A stretch of DNA of 64,000 nucleotides from Sapria himalayana (Eukaryota; Streptophyta; Magnoliopsida; Malpighiales; Rafflesiaceae). How positions within the stretch are numbered: the stretch's first letter is position 1; the number at the start of each line of letters is the position of its first letter. Of this stretch, positions 36,134-47,304 are shown piece by piece. Under the pieces are notes generated by a model. The model was not told the origin of the DNA, did no database searches, and worked only from the letters and a program-made list of their open reading frames with translations. A program made the translations under genes and the position numbers. The DNA lies in the NCBI GenBank assembly GCA_029783825.1, contig JAREIK010001718.1, positions 1,193,898 to 1,257,897 of the forward strand. The letters are read 5' to 3'.

Positions 36134-37049
36134 AAGTGGAGGCAAAGGCATGCACAGTGGAGATAAAGATACTTACACACTGCACAATGAATAGTGTGCA
36201 CAATGGAGACTTATAAAAAATATGTTTTGGGCGTAGTTATTTTTTCAAAGAATTATATTATTGTGGCACATTAATTATCATAGTAGAAAAAGATAGAGTG
36301 TTACCATCCAAATTACTTATTGCATGTGAATAAACTTTACATAAACATGACATAGTTGTTGGATATTATTTTCAGAGAGAAAATCATGAGTCCTCATTTA
36401 TTCTATTCACTATGATACTCTCTAGAGATAAACATGCAAAATTTTTCTTTAAGACAACATAAATTATTTTAGTTACTCAAGTATTATTGGTTATTTAACT
36501 TATATTCTAATTTTAGATTTATGGATTATCAACGCAAGTGTAAATATTTATAATATCGATAATTATAATTTATTTTTATGTTATTTATTTATTTTGAGAA
36601 TATCATTATCACTAATGACAAATTCTCAAAAGTGATTGAATATGATACTATTCAATTTGAATTTTTGTTATTTTTCTAAATCATTCTTATTATTAATTAT
36701 CTTGTTAGTTTATTTTCTATAAGTTATTTTTTTAAATAATTTAATTTTGATTTTGTTTTTATTTTATTTTTACCGATGTTTATTTGTATGATTGGTAAAT
36801 TCTGAAGAAAAGTCTTTTTGAGATTAAACAGATTAGATTGTATATTCTTACTTCAACAATAAGATTTTTCTTTATTTTTCTTCTGTTACCTGTGCATTCT
36901 CAGCTTGAATATTTATTACCGATCAAGTTGAGAATATTTATCTTAATCTTAATGGTTTTTGACTATAGAGTATAAGCCATATTAATTAGAAAGATTATCA
37001 AAGTTATTCATCATCATGTCATTTTGAATTTAGTAGATACCTATTTAAT
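36134..37049 (+). other. Probable decayed gag region of copia-6
   Basis: Lies between the primer site and integrase of the same orientation. No motif is still readable. Confidence 0.35.
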
Positions 37050-37720
37050 CTAATACACTCAAATACATGACAACTTAATAGAGATATTATTAATGAGGAA
37101 TTTAGATATCTGATTATGTTTATTAATGACTTCTCAAAATGTAACCTTTTTAATATTAAATAACTTTTTTTTATTTTTTAGATTTTTTACAAAATTATAA
37201 AAATATAATTCATTTAAGATATTAAAAAATTAAGAAATGATAATATATTTGAATAATTATCAGATTAATTCAACATGTATTATATGATTCATGAGATTAT
37301 ATACCAATCTTTTTGTATTGGCACACCATAATATATTAAGATGATTGAAAGGAAAAATATACATCTAATATATTATAAGCAAATTATGTTCCAAAATATT
37401 CTTTGGGAGAGATTTTTCCTGCAATGTACCTCATTGGATGCCATCTTTTGTTATTTATAAGCACATATTTTTTAAATCCTATATCTTGGATAGATTATTT
37501 ATGTTGCTTCCTATAATTTTTGGATATACTTTATTTATTATGAATCCCTCTTTAGGATGAGATAAATTGGCATCCAGTGCTATGTGACGTGTTTTTCTTG
37601 AATACTCGTGTATTCAATGAAATTACAAGTATTTTTCATCAAAGACTATTAGGATTTCAATGAGATATATTATTTTTTTTGATCATGACTTATTCTTAAC
37701 GAGCCTAGAAAAATTGTAAA
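37050..37720 (+). pseudogene. copia-6 integrase remnant
   Basis: The + strand reads RYLFNLIHSNT, then NEEFRYLIMFINDFSKC (pattern xFRYFVTFIDDYSRC), LRNDNIFE (pattern LRSDNAxEY), and MIERKNIHLIYY (pattern VAERKNRHLIE). LVYSMKLQVFFIKDY follows near 37605-37650. The three acidic positions are partly replaced by Asn. Multiple stops are present. It continues in a linker region interrupted by the MITE at 37769. Confidence 0.65.
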
Positions 37721-37768
37721 TTTTGACATTGTACTTAAATTCATTCTATTTCATCTATTATCTATAGG

Positions 37769-37953
37769 CAATGATAAAAATTTCTGATATATCCACCGAT
37801 ATATTTCCGATATATTCATAAATTTTAAGTATCGATATATTCATTAAAACTGATATATTTCCGATATACACACCGATATATCTTTGATATATCTGATATA
37901 TCTGTAAAATCCAAGTACCGATATATCCGTAGAAATTGATATTTTAATCATTG
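37769..37953. mobile_element. 185-bp hAT-type MITE built of CGATATAT repeats, perfect 8-bp TSD
   Basis: TCTATAGG lies at 37761-37768 and again at 37954-37961. The inverted termini are CAATGATAAAAAT and (reverse complement) CAATGATTAAAAT, 12 of 13 identical. The interior is a degenerate array of CCGATATAT, CTGATATAT and TTCCGATATA units in about 150 bp. There is no coding capacity. Confidence 0.85.
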
Positions 37954-38087
37954 TCTATAGGCCACCTTGACTATCAATTAAAAGAGCAAGTCATTCATTG
38001 GTTGTATCTATTCATGTTGGTATTAAATATGATATTATTTTATGTAATTATCATACATTCTAATAAATTTAGATTATATTGAATCTA

Positions 38088-38133
38088 GAGAAAGTGAGAG
38101 TCTATACAATGACTCATATTGAGTCTATACAAT
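38088..38133. repeat. 23-bp tandem duplication
   Basis: GAGTCTATACAATGACTCATA with TT occurs twice in direct succession, with no differences seen. Confidence 0.9.
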
Positions 38134-38329
38134 GACTCATATTGAATTATCATATTGATTAGGAGGATCTCATTCAAACCTAGATTATATAGTATTACAG
38201 GAGTTCGCACCAGTACAGACTCATATTGAGTTGGAAATACACATATAACCTTTTGTACACTTAAGAGTAATATAAAATATTCCTTCCTTGTTCATTTTGT
38301 GGAGGTATAACTATATGTCAAATGAGAGA

Positions 38330-39180
38330 AATGTTCTTTTATCCAATTAGAAATTTTATTTATGAGTTATATTGTGGGTGATAGAGTCATTCGGATGGAC
38401 TTAGATAAAATGTGAGCTTTTGTCGAATGGGAGCTAAAGCTACCAATGAATGTGACATAACTAAGGTTATTTTTTGGGCTGACCAATTATTATTGGCATT
38501 TCTTTTTGAGATATTTTCATATTATCAAATATTTGTTTAATATGTTCTAGAATAGAAGAGTTTCTAAGTAAAGTTAAACTTATCAAGAAGCTTTTTATCA
38601 TTTCAAGCAAGCTATTACAAAAGGGTATATTTTAGTTTTGTCAAATCATTTCAAACCATGCAAAATATTAATGAATGTTTGGATTTTGTGACTGGATGGA
38701 CACTTGACCAAAAAGGTTATTCAATTGTATTTGAAAGTATACTCTATGAAAAAGAAATAGTGGTGATAATTTATATTATGAATATATGAATGCACAATTT
38801 TTTTAGATCAAGATTTTTGATAAAAATTGATTACGTAATAATTGGCTATTTCTAAATTTTAAAAAAGCCTACTCTTAATTAAGTCTGATGATAAGAGTTC
38901 ATTATTGAGTTTAACAATGCTTAAAATACACGTTATGAAAAACTAATGTGATAGTAGATGCTAGATTGAAAGACAGAGCTTGCGGCTATTAGCCCATCGT
39001 ACAGATGATTGAAAGATGATAATAAAGAAGAATTGTTCAACGACTTGATGAGCAAATTTGGTATAGGTTATGTCATGAAGAAAAATACTTAAAGATTCTG
39101 TGTAAAAGGTGCTTTAATCTTTACATATAGATTTTGTGAAAAATACTGATCATTTAGGAAGTCAATATATTGCATGCATG
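38330..39180 (+). pseudogene. Ty3/gypsy reverse transcriptase/RNase H fragment
   Basis: The + strand reads VGDRVIRMDLDKM (pattern VxxxGIRMDPEKV), LFFGLTNYYWHFF (pattern FLGLANYYRRFI), YQEAFYHFKQAIT (pattern CQEAFEKLKEAVT), LVLSNHFKPCKI (pattern LALPDFTKPFEV), and an RNase H stretch KKVIQLYLKVYSMKKK. A zinc-binding pre-integrase tail, FVKNTDHLGS, follows near 39130. Stops and shifts are frequent. It directly follows copia-6 sequence, so it is likely a separate nested or juxtaposed fragment without LTRs. Confidence 0.65.
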
Positions 39181-39599
39181 TATTGAAGGTCATTCCTTGG
39201 TACAATGTCAAATATCTTAATGTTGTAGACTCATTCACAAACTATGTCTTTGACATTAATCTTCTTTTGGTAATGTTCCCATCTCATATCTAGTGGATCA
39301 TTCATACTAGGGAATGTTGTAAATATATTTGTTTTTCAAATATCTTTACATTAGGAGCATAAAGTCTCTCAACCATTACCTCATTTTGGTAGTCTCACAT
39401 CTTGTATCTTGTGGGTCATTTTCTCTATTCATATCCCCCTCACTCACACTACCAAAAACCTCAAAAGAATCATGATTTCATTGAAGTACTTAAAAATATC
39501 TTAACTTTCCTCAAGATCAATCACAATGGTACGAGTTTAGTCATCACTCAGTGATAATAATTGGGCCTATTACATCTTATTACGATAGTATTTAATGGT
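39181..39599. other. Spacer with repeated CTCATCT/TCTTGTGGGTCATT words, no gene
   Basis: Two related phrases, ATCTCATATCTAGTGGATCATT (39281 onward) and ACATCTTGTATCTTGTGGGT (39398), suggest a diverged internal repeat, perhaps LTR debris. Confidence 0.4.
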
Positions 39600-41170
39600 A
39601 TTTCTTATAGCTTTTGGAGAGTGATATTTATTCACTCAAAGTATTGGAATATATAAGAAATATATATTTGATTCTGATTGCATATGTACTATTTTTTTCT
39701 GTCATGAGAGAGATTCTGAACAAAATAAGTATATTAAAAAATTTTGGGTAGAAGATGAAATAGACTCTTCTTGATACATATGTATGTGAAGTATGATTCG
39801 AAAGGATAGAAGATGATATTTGATGGACCAAAAGTTATTGGATAATACCGATTCTTCTCAAATATGTTTGGGAATATTTTTATGTAATTTAAATTTCTTA
39901 GTCATTTCAAATAAATATTTATAGCGGTACATAATGTTTGATGAATTATCTCATGTTGCTCAGAATGAATAGAATATTAATATGAAATATTTTATAAAAT
40001 AATATTATTTTTAAATATTTTAATATTACATATATACTATTTTTTATTATTTAATAAAAAATTATAAAAGTATTCAATATTTGAGATATATTTTTTAAAT
40101 AAAATAGACAACCATGTGTATTGAGTGCAATTAATAAATATAACAGGTATCTCATTTCATCTTGTGTGATAGTCATACAATGCCTACAAATATTTGAATG
40201 AATCATATAAAATGAGTCTTCTTAACTTAACGTATTAGATATAAAATTTTAGTATGTTTCATTAAATGATATTTTTTATAGTTAATAAAAGTCATTTATT
40301 TCATGTTTGGTTTCGTAATTTTTAGTTTATCTAATGATTGATATATAAGTTTAGAATGTATAATAAGATAGGTAATGCTAACAAAAAATCAATAGGAGTT
40401 TCTGAAAGTAGAAAATAAGAGGTGCAGTTTATCTCACTCAATTTCTAAGAAAGGCACCTATGTGATTTGTTAATCATGTACAAAAATATCAAAAATATAA
40501 AAAAAATATTGTAGTTTTGTTGTATAATGAAATAATTGACTAAAAATAAATTATGACAAACTATGATTAAAAATGGATGTGTCAAAAGGAATTTATCTCA
40601 TATTAATGTTGTCATGCCTCATAGCATGTGCAACATTCTCATTTGCTATAATAACATTACAGACTCTTGACTAAATTAATGAGTAACAACAATATCTTGT
40701 AGCATGAGCTTTGGGTCATGCGTATATGATTTAGTAGTCTGAAGTGAGATGAAGTGATGAAATAGTTATAGAAGTATATTTTCTAGATTTGATATTTCTC
40801 AAGGATAAAAATCTGGTATATTCTTTCTGAGTAAATATAACTAGACCAGTAGGTGTATGCTTACAAGATTCATTTTGAGTAGATCCTATAGTTCATTGTA
40901 CAATTTTAATATTTTGAAATAGACTCAGTAATTTAGGACGTCTCGATCTCGAAAGAACATTAATTCTCGAGTCTATGTCTCGATCTTGAAAGAACATTAT
41001 TTCTCGAGTCTCAAAGATAAATTTTTTTCATTAGAAGTATTCTTCATGTGTCTCTTATTATAATCATGCAAAGTCTTATATCTCTCCTTAGTGTATCTTG
41101 ATTTCCCATAAAAAAGCAAGTCACATTCAGCTTCTTCCTTCTAGAAACATTCAAAGACTCGAAGCTATGC
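39600..41170 (-). pseudogene. Minus-strand copia remnant (copia-7): gag zinc knuckle to integrase
   Basis: At about 41120-41040 the minus strand reads YGKSRYTKERYKTLHDY, a decayed form of the CxxCGKxxHTKDRCWKLHG knuckle that ends copia Gag. FTQKEYTRFLSLRNI follows near 40830. Integrase near 39990-39640 includes EQHEIIHQTLCTA, NLNYIKIFPNIFEK (pattern LHMNVPKHLWGEA) and a VHQISSSIL frame (pattern LINRMPSSIL). The longest open piece, 39831-39628, belongs to this. The protease was not recognised. No LTR was seen. Confidence 0.6.
40941..41016. repeat. Tandem duplication of about 37 bp
   Basis: TCTCGATCTCGAAAGAACAT at 40941 recurs as TCTCGATCTTGAAAGAACAT at 40978. Each is followed by TAWTTCTCGAGTCT. 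Confidence 0.9.
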
Positions 41171-41189
41171 ATAAAGTCTCCTTGGATCT

Positions 41190-42400
41190 AGATTTTTTTT
41201 AACAACGATGACTTTATTCAAGTCTTGGGGTAGCATGGGAATAGTCTGATCCTCATGAGCTACTGCAGTACATTAGACAGATGGACATAAAAGGATTTCA
41301 CGTGTGTAGGGGGATCCTCCTATTCATCATGTGTTTCCATAGAAAAACCCATATATTCAGGCTAACGGATAACAATGACAAGTACCTGGGAACATACTAA
41401 TGGAATGCTTGGAAGGAGATTCCTGTTTTCTAACTGCAGGGAGTGGAAGTAATGTGTCGACCTTTAGTTTATCTTGTTCAAGTATTTTTATTTTTTCCTT
41501 TGGGGCTTCTCTTAAAAATAGCTAATTCAAAGCAAAGGCTGAAAGGAAAGGAAAGGGAAGGAAAGAGTGGAAAAGTTTGATGCAGGAGTACCCATAAATT
41601 GGTTGAGGCATTGGTTACTCTTTCGTCAGACAAAATTTTAATTTGAAAACCTAGTCTGATTGTGATTGTTTTATATGCAACAGGTCGTCAATCATCCGCA
41701 CTGAAGCTTAGTCCTTACTTAAAGGGTGAATGATTTTCGTAGAAGAGAAGGATATGAGTTGGTCTTTGCTTCAGATTTGGTCAGAATTCACTTCCATCAC
41801 TAGCTTCCATTGATTTCAAACTTTTCCTTGAAAGAGGGGAAGGGAGATCGATGGCAGGAGAGAAAGACTTCTGAGAATGGTAGAGCACACCAATACTGGC
41901 TCTACGGAATCAGAATCTTTCAGTTCCTGAATTGGAATGAATGGGCTTGAAGCAAGGACTTTGAGATGAATGCCTGGCATGCTAGCACTTTGAGGTGCGC
42001 TAGCATACCATGGCTTACACTGTTGATCGGATCAAATAGCTTATTTTGGCTTCTGTTGAAATATCTACTGCAGGCAGTCGTACTTATGCCATGACCCAGT
42101 TTTCCTAAAGGTTTTGTCTTTGCCTCAATTTTCCTTTTCCCCAGAAACTCAAATCACCTATCCCTGTCCTTGTTGACTTGCAAAAGCTAGCTTATCTAGA
42201 TCACTAGTTGACTCAAAATCAACTTTAATAATTTTATTGGCAGGAGCCTAGGATGAAGGCCAACAAATCTTTATGATCTTATTACCCCTTCGTTGATTCC
42301 TTCTATGCCAATCCGCCTTCTTATTGATAGGCACCAACTAAGTACTAGCTAGCGCTTGATCATAGGCTCAATCACCAAGTAAAATTGAATTCCACAAGTA
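41190..42400. other. Higher-GC segment, possible mitochondrial DNA insertion (NUMT)
   Basis: About 1.2 kb with composition and word use (GCTAGCTTATC, TACTAGCTAGCGCTTGA, GAAAGGAAAGGGAAGGAAAG, CCTTTTCCCC) that look like plant mitochondrial intergenic DNA and unlike the AT-rich TE debris around it. There is no recognisable mitochondrial gene, so the origin is inferred from composition only. No coding frame of interest is present. It could also be an LTR or satellite of an unknown family. Confidence 0.35.
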
Positions 42401-42539
42401 TGAAAGAATATTTATTTCAAGCATCTCGCAAGTGGTATGAAAGAATATTTTTTACCTGAATTAAAAAAAAAAACTTGTCGATTCTTAAACCAATAATATA
42501 TATTATAAGCATAGTTTTTCCAAGCATCTTGCAGCTTGT

Positions 42540-43190
42540 TTTATCTTTTTTTTTTTTTTAATAAAGTTTGTTTTATTATTAATAATCCTCTCTTTTGGCG
42601 GAGGAATACCATTTTTACATCATACATCTACCCGTAGCCCTCTTACACCCATCTTAACCTTAAACATAGTAGCTAACATATTGGATTTTAAGAACTTTCT
42701 AAAATAAGCATTTTCATTTTATAAATTAAACTAGAATAGGCTGGAGGCTTTGCTCTAGTTTATCAAGTCTCTTAAGAAGCCTCTATTTTCTGCCCATCTT
42801 TCAGCCCATCTTTTATTTGCTTTCATGTGTTGTTCGGCCATTTCCTATGCTCCGCATCTGTCCTCGTATCTTCACCGTGTCTGCTGTTATTCACGTCATT
42901 CCCGAATATTTATCAACCATCATCATTCTTCATTAATACGCTCCAGTGCATTTATACGCTTTATACGCTTTATTTGTTGTTCGGCCGTTTGTTATTCGGC
43001 CGTGTCTGTTGTTCACCGTCATCCTTCTGTTTATACCCTTTATACGCTTCAAATTATAAAATAAGCATAGTAGTCATCCTTTTTCACCTTGTCTGTTATT
43101 CGGCCAGTCATCCTTCTATATTTCTACACTTTTCACGAGCTGCCACAAGACCTAGGACTTTCTGCATGGCTCAACCAATAATAGTTGTAT
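42540..43190 (-). repeat. Possible poly(A)-ended retrosequence with TTCGGCC repeats
   Basis: The + strand begins with T13 at about 42548-42560. On the minus strand this is a terminal poly(A) preceded by AATAATAAAAC about 20-25 bp upstream, as in a retroposed transcript or LINE/SINE 3' end. Higher up, TTCGGCC occurs four times (42833, 42980, 42995, 43099) among TGTTGTTCGGCC and ATACGCTTTATACGCTT words. The + frames at 42825-43064 and 42827-43192 are low in information. No LINE reverse transcriptase was found. Confidence 0.35.
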
Positions 43191-43414
43191 AACAGATAAC
43201 TCAACCAATAAACCAGATCATTGCATAGCTCTATCTATATCACCTTTTAAACCAGATTATAACATATAAATAAATCACCTCCGAGCTCGTATAAACTGCA
43301 TGAATGTAGATCACCCACAGGGCCAGGTGATCAGTCAAAAATCAAAAGCAGTCCAGTAAGCCAGTGATAAACAACTTATGATTGTATGATCTTATCAAAA
43401 GTAATTTATATATA

Positions 43415-43900
43415 AACTACATTATTTAATCTACAAAGTTAACATCTTAATCCTGCAAATATATAAATCCGAGGGACCGTCAACAGTATAAAATAACGAC
43501 CGCATAGCTTAACATCTTAATCCGCAACAATGAACAAATACATATCTATGCGTTTGCACAGCCTACCAACCAAGTATGGAGCTGCGCCCATGCTTTAGGA
43601 CTCATTTACTTACTTCTTTTTGATTATTTAACCAAAGCAATATATATATAAACTACATTATTAACCTATAGAACATCCGCAAAGTTAACACTTTAGAAAA
43701 ACAATAAACACTATTGATAGATTAGTATTTTAACATCTTCATCCTGCAAAACATGTGCACAACCTACCAACCAAGACCCCATGCTGAATCTACCACTTCA
43801 TATGGAGCTGCGCTGCTGAAAATTAAACACCAATGTATATCCAAGAATCTCATGCTTTAAAATTCATCTACTTGCTTCTTTTTTAGATTATTTAATCTAA
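43415..43900. repeat. Diverged direct duplication of about 230 bp
   Basis: Words repeat in the same order: ATAAACTACATTATT (43422 and 43649), AAGTTAACA, AACATCTT(A/C)ATCC, CAACCTACCAACCAAG or CAGCCTACCAACCAAG (43559, 43755), TATGGAGCTGCG (43576, 43799), CATGCTTTA and ACTTRCTTCTTTTT. Confidence 0.7.
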
Positions 43901-44029
43901 ATTATAATCTAAGTTTTATTTTAAATTTAGCTCAGCCTCCACCCTTCCTAACTCTTACATAAATGCCATTTGGCTGGAGTGTTAGCTTCTTAATATATAT
44001 GCAGTATTTATGCATTTAGTTCATTTAAA

Positions 44030-44470
44030 CAAAATTGAAAAGGAAGTTCGCGAAATTTTTCTTCCAAACACATCCTCCTTTGCTGTCATTCCTTAGCTTA
44101 TTGTTTTATCTTTTCTCTTTCTCATTTCCGAAACAAGAATCTTATCTGCGAATCTCATTGTTATTGGCTTATTGACTTTTTCTTTTCATTCACTAGGGCG
44201 GCCAGCCTAACATACTTCTTGGCTTCTTTATTTCTATAATACGTAGTTCAACACTCTTCACCTTGAACCATAGTGCTACTATGATTGATAGACATGAGAC
44301 TTATCGGATGAAACCCCTTTTGCTGCTGGTTCTGGTGATAGAGTTCAAGTTCAGATTGAATTTTTCACAAGACTGTGGTTTGAAAATGATCACCTGCTCT
44401 TCTATTATTTGAGGAGTGATCAACTCTAAAGAGAGAAAGCTCAGAAAGCCATGTCAGGAAAGACAAAGGC
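44030..44470. other. Second possible NUMT-like segment
   Basis: Composition resembles 41190-42400 (CACTAGGGCGGCCAGCCTAA, TTCTTGGCTTCTTTATTTCT). The two could be parts of one organellar insertion split by the sequence at 42540-44030. Origin is inferred from composition only. Confidence 0.25.
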
Positions 44471-45779
44471 TAACTCTTGAACAGGAGGTTGACTCAACAA
44501 CTATTCTTTTTTCCCAAAGCTGAGCCATAAAAGTTATGTCTCTCTGACTGTCACTGTGCAGATAATAAATTGTAGCAGTCTGACTAATTATTTTTTTAAT
44601 CCAACACTGCATCAAGCAGCTAACAAACTGTACTCTCCATTGTGCACGGATCACTGTACAGCCTGCTATGCCTGCAACTGCACACAGATTCATTGCTCAA
44701 CCCATGCTGCACAATGTGTCAAAACTCAAAACATAACTACACGCAAACACCAGCTGTGTTGTGCATGGGTCACTTCACACGAGTCAATGCTTGACACTGT
44801 ACATGCTGCAGCTTGGTTTCTGTTCATAAACTGAGAAGGTACCTCGTATTGAGCTTTTCCTTGCTCCAATCAGGTAGCCACAGAATCCTATTCACTGTAA
44901 AACCTCACTCCTTTCTTCATTTCTCAGCTATTCTTCGAACAAAGTTTCTGGTTCTATTGAACTCGTGAAAATGAGATCCCGTAGAGGGATTCATTATTTT
45001 CCAAGGAATGCAAACTTCAATCTTTATTAAAATTATGCATTGCATCACATCTAAATGCCAAGATCCACCATACCATGAATCGAGGCCTAACGAGCTCATT
45101 AATGCCCAACATAGTATCTGCCATTGCAAATTCAATAATTAATGCAGTCAAAAAGATTTTCAAAGGTCCATTAACTGAATTTAAAGAAGAAATCTGAATA
45201 ATTTGCAACAATCATGGAGAAGGAAGCTTCTATGTCTAAGATAGAGAAAATAGAGAAGTGGTGGGTAGGGTAATTTTTATTCTCATGATACTATGTTGTG
45301 GAAATGAACAAAATATATCCATCCGTGACAAAAAGAGTAGATGGGCCTTATAATTGTTGTGACTATTGAGGCAACACACATGTTGGGTACTCTCATTCAA
45401 GTAAATAAAAATTACACAATAAAATAAAATAAAAAGATAATATAATAAAAAATAGACAAGCAAATCAACAATGCCAAATTAATTGGAAGAAAGGGCACTT
45501 ATAAAACCAAAATTATTAAATTAGGGCTTTGGTTTCTTGAACAATAAACCAATCAAATTTATCTCTGAATGATCTCAAAATATTTTTTCTTTTTAAGTTA
45601 TGGTGTTGATATACAATTTTTTTTGATTTTCTTTAAAGAAAATAAAATGGAATCTGGAAACCTCTTTTATTAAATAATTAAAAAAAAGATAATATTGGTT
45701 GTGATGATGATAAAAAATATGATCCATATCATAAAATTTGAGTTATTGCGATGATACATAATTTGAATTTTTTCTCTCA
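44471..45779. other. Intron DNA with no recognised gene
   Basis: 44540-44835 is moderately GC-rich with repeated CTGTGCA and CTGCACA words. 44900-45230 has minus frames (44917-45135, 45017-45211) without family motifs. 45480-45780 shares broken words with 46200-46330 (TTTGGTTTCTTGAA, CTTTTATTAAA, GGTTGTGATGATGA versus ATCGTGGTGACGATG), suggesting an old direct repeat around the copia piece between them. Confidence 0.4.
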
Positions 45780-45799
45780 AGCTAGTTTTTGGGTATGAA

Positions 45800-46130
45800 T
45801 TTGAATACTTAGGAGGTATGATTTTTTATTTTCAGAGGATGTATAATTTGAATATTTTATCTCACCTCGGTATGTCAGGATATATACTTGTTGACTCACC
45901 ACTTGTTCAAAATATACAGTTATTTATAAATATTAGTTTGTTAGTTGACTCACCACTTGTTCAAGATATACAGTTATTTATAAATATTAGTTTGTCAGCT
46001 GACACCATTAGATATAAAATGATAATAAAAAAATTAAATTACTTGATAGTAATGAGACCAGTTATTATTAATATTGTTAATATTATTATTTATTTTGTAG
46101 ACGACTTTCTTAAATAGATTTATATGGATG
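45800..46130 (+). pseudogene. copia reverse transcriptase C-terminal fragment with duplicated segment
   Basis: The + frame 45818-46117 (99 codons) ends RYKMIIKKLNYLIVMRPVI, which follows the copia pattern YRRLVGKLNYLTVTRPDI. VNIIIYFVDDFLK comes next, near VSVVSQFM. Upstream, LVDSPLVQNIQLFINIS occurs twice through the 54-bp tandem duplication. It is a 5'- and 3'-truncated remnant. The close relation to 17520-17640 suggests the same copia family. Confidence 0.65.
45891..45998 (+). repeat. 54-bp in-frame tandem duplication
   Basis: TTGACTCACCACTTGTTCAA starts at 45891 and 45945. The copies differ at very few positions. The unit is 18 codons long and keeps the frame open. Confidence 0.95.
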
Positions 46131-47304
46131 TAGTGTTTAAGATTCTCATGTATTTCTTAAATAAATTTTCTGTTGTGTCATATTTTAATAGATATCATGT
46201 TTTGGTTTCTTGAATAGTAAATAAAATTATTCTTTCAAATATTTTTTTTTTCGTTTAAAAAAGATGAAGAGGATCAAAACACCTTTATTAAAAGCAACAA
46301 TATTTAGATCGTGGTGACGATGGCGTAGAAACAATCGCAATGGTGACATTGTGTTTTATTAGCTTTAATAACTTGTTAAAATAAAGAGAATAAAATGATA
46401 TTTTTTTCACTATGTAATTAGATAGATAAATGTGCAAGTATATGTGGAAATATAAACATGTTGAGTAACTATATTCGTGCATATGCACATCTACTTAATT
46501 CTATTCCATATTTACATATGAAAATTCTGTAATATAATATATATAACTAACAATAGTAATAAATGAGATGACAAAAATTATATTGGATGATATTATTTGG
46601 TATTTAATTCTTATAGATGATATTATTTAAATTGACAAACTTAGTTTAAGGTACAAAAAAATTAGAATTGTTGAATAGTTATATTAAGTCAAAGGATAAA
46701 GTTGAAGTATATGTTTTCAAGTGAAAAGACTAAGACTGATATAAGCTTTGTAATTATAATAATGTTAGGGTTAGAGTTAAATGAGTAATATATTAAGATG
46801 AGGTTTATGTTATTTTTTATGTTATTAATAAAGAAAATGTCAATAAGTCTATGATTCAGAAAATATTGACCATATAATGCCCAATAATTATAGGTGGCAA
46901 ATATGGCTGAAACCATGATTTAACTATTTTACCCGGTTCAAAACATGACTCGACCAAATTTTGATTGATCTGTCAAACTTTTCATCATTGAGATTTTGGT
47001 GAGTTGAGTTGTCGGCATAGCCCAACAACCAAAATGGTTAGTTTGGGCTTTTTTTAAATGAAAAATAAGAAAGTTGAGCATTTTAACTCATTAACTATAA
47101 AATAATTAAATGTTGGTTTGTGTGAATGTATAAGCAAGACAACAATGAGTTTTCCTTAATTAGATGATCTTGTTCTTGAATAATTAGACAAAAATGTTTG
47201 AGCTTGAATTACACTAAGTAAATTATTGAAGGAAGGGCACATATTAATTAAGTTTATGTGCATTTTTTCACACATTTGAATATTTGGTAGATTGGGCTGT
47301 TAGA
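46131..47304. other. AT-rich intron DNA, nothing recognised
   Basis: No element borders or coding motifs. Frames such as 46288-46488 and 46689-46916 are short and AT-rich. Confidence 0.5.

Noticed and set aside
37769..37953. CGATATAT-rich stretch considered as a satellite or CRISPR-like array
   Set aside because: Units are irregular without constant spacers, and the block has inverted ends and a perfect 8-bp target duplication, so a MITE explains it better.
44454..45211. Several 60-90-codon frames on both strands
   Set aside because: Overlapping frames in different phases with no shared motif; a LINE RNase H was considered but could not be supported.
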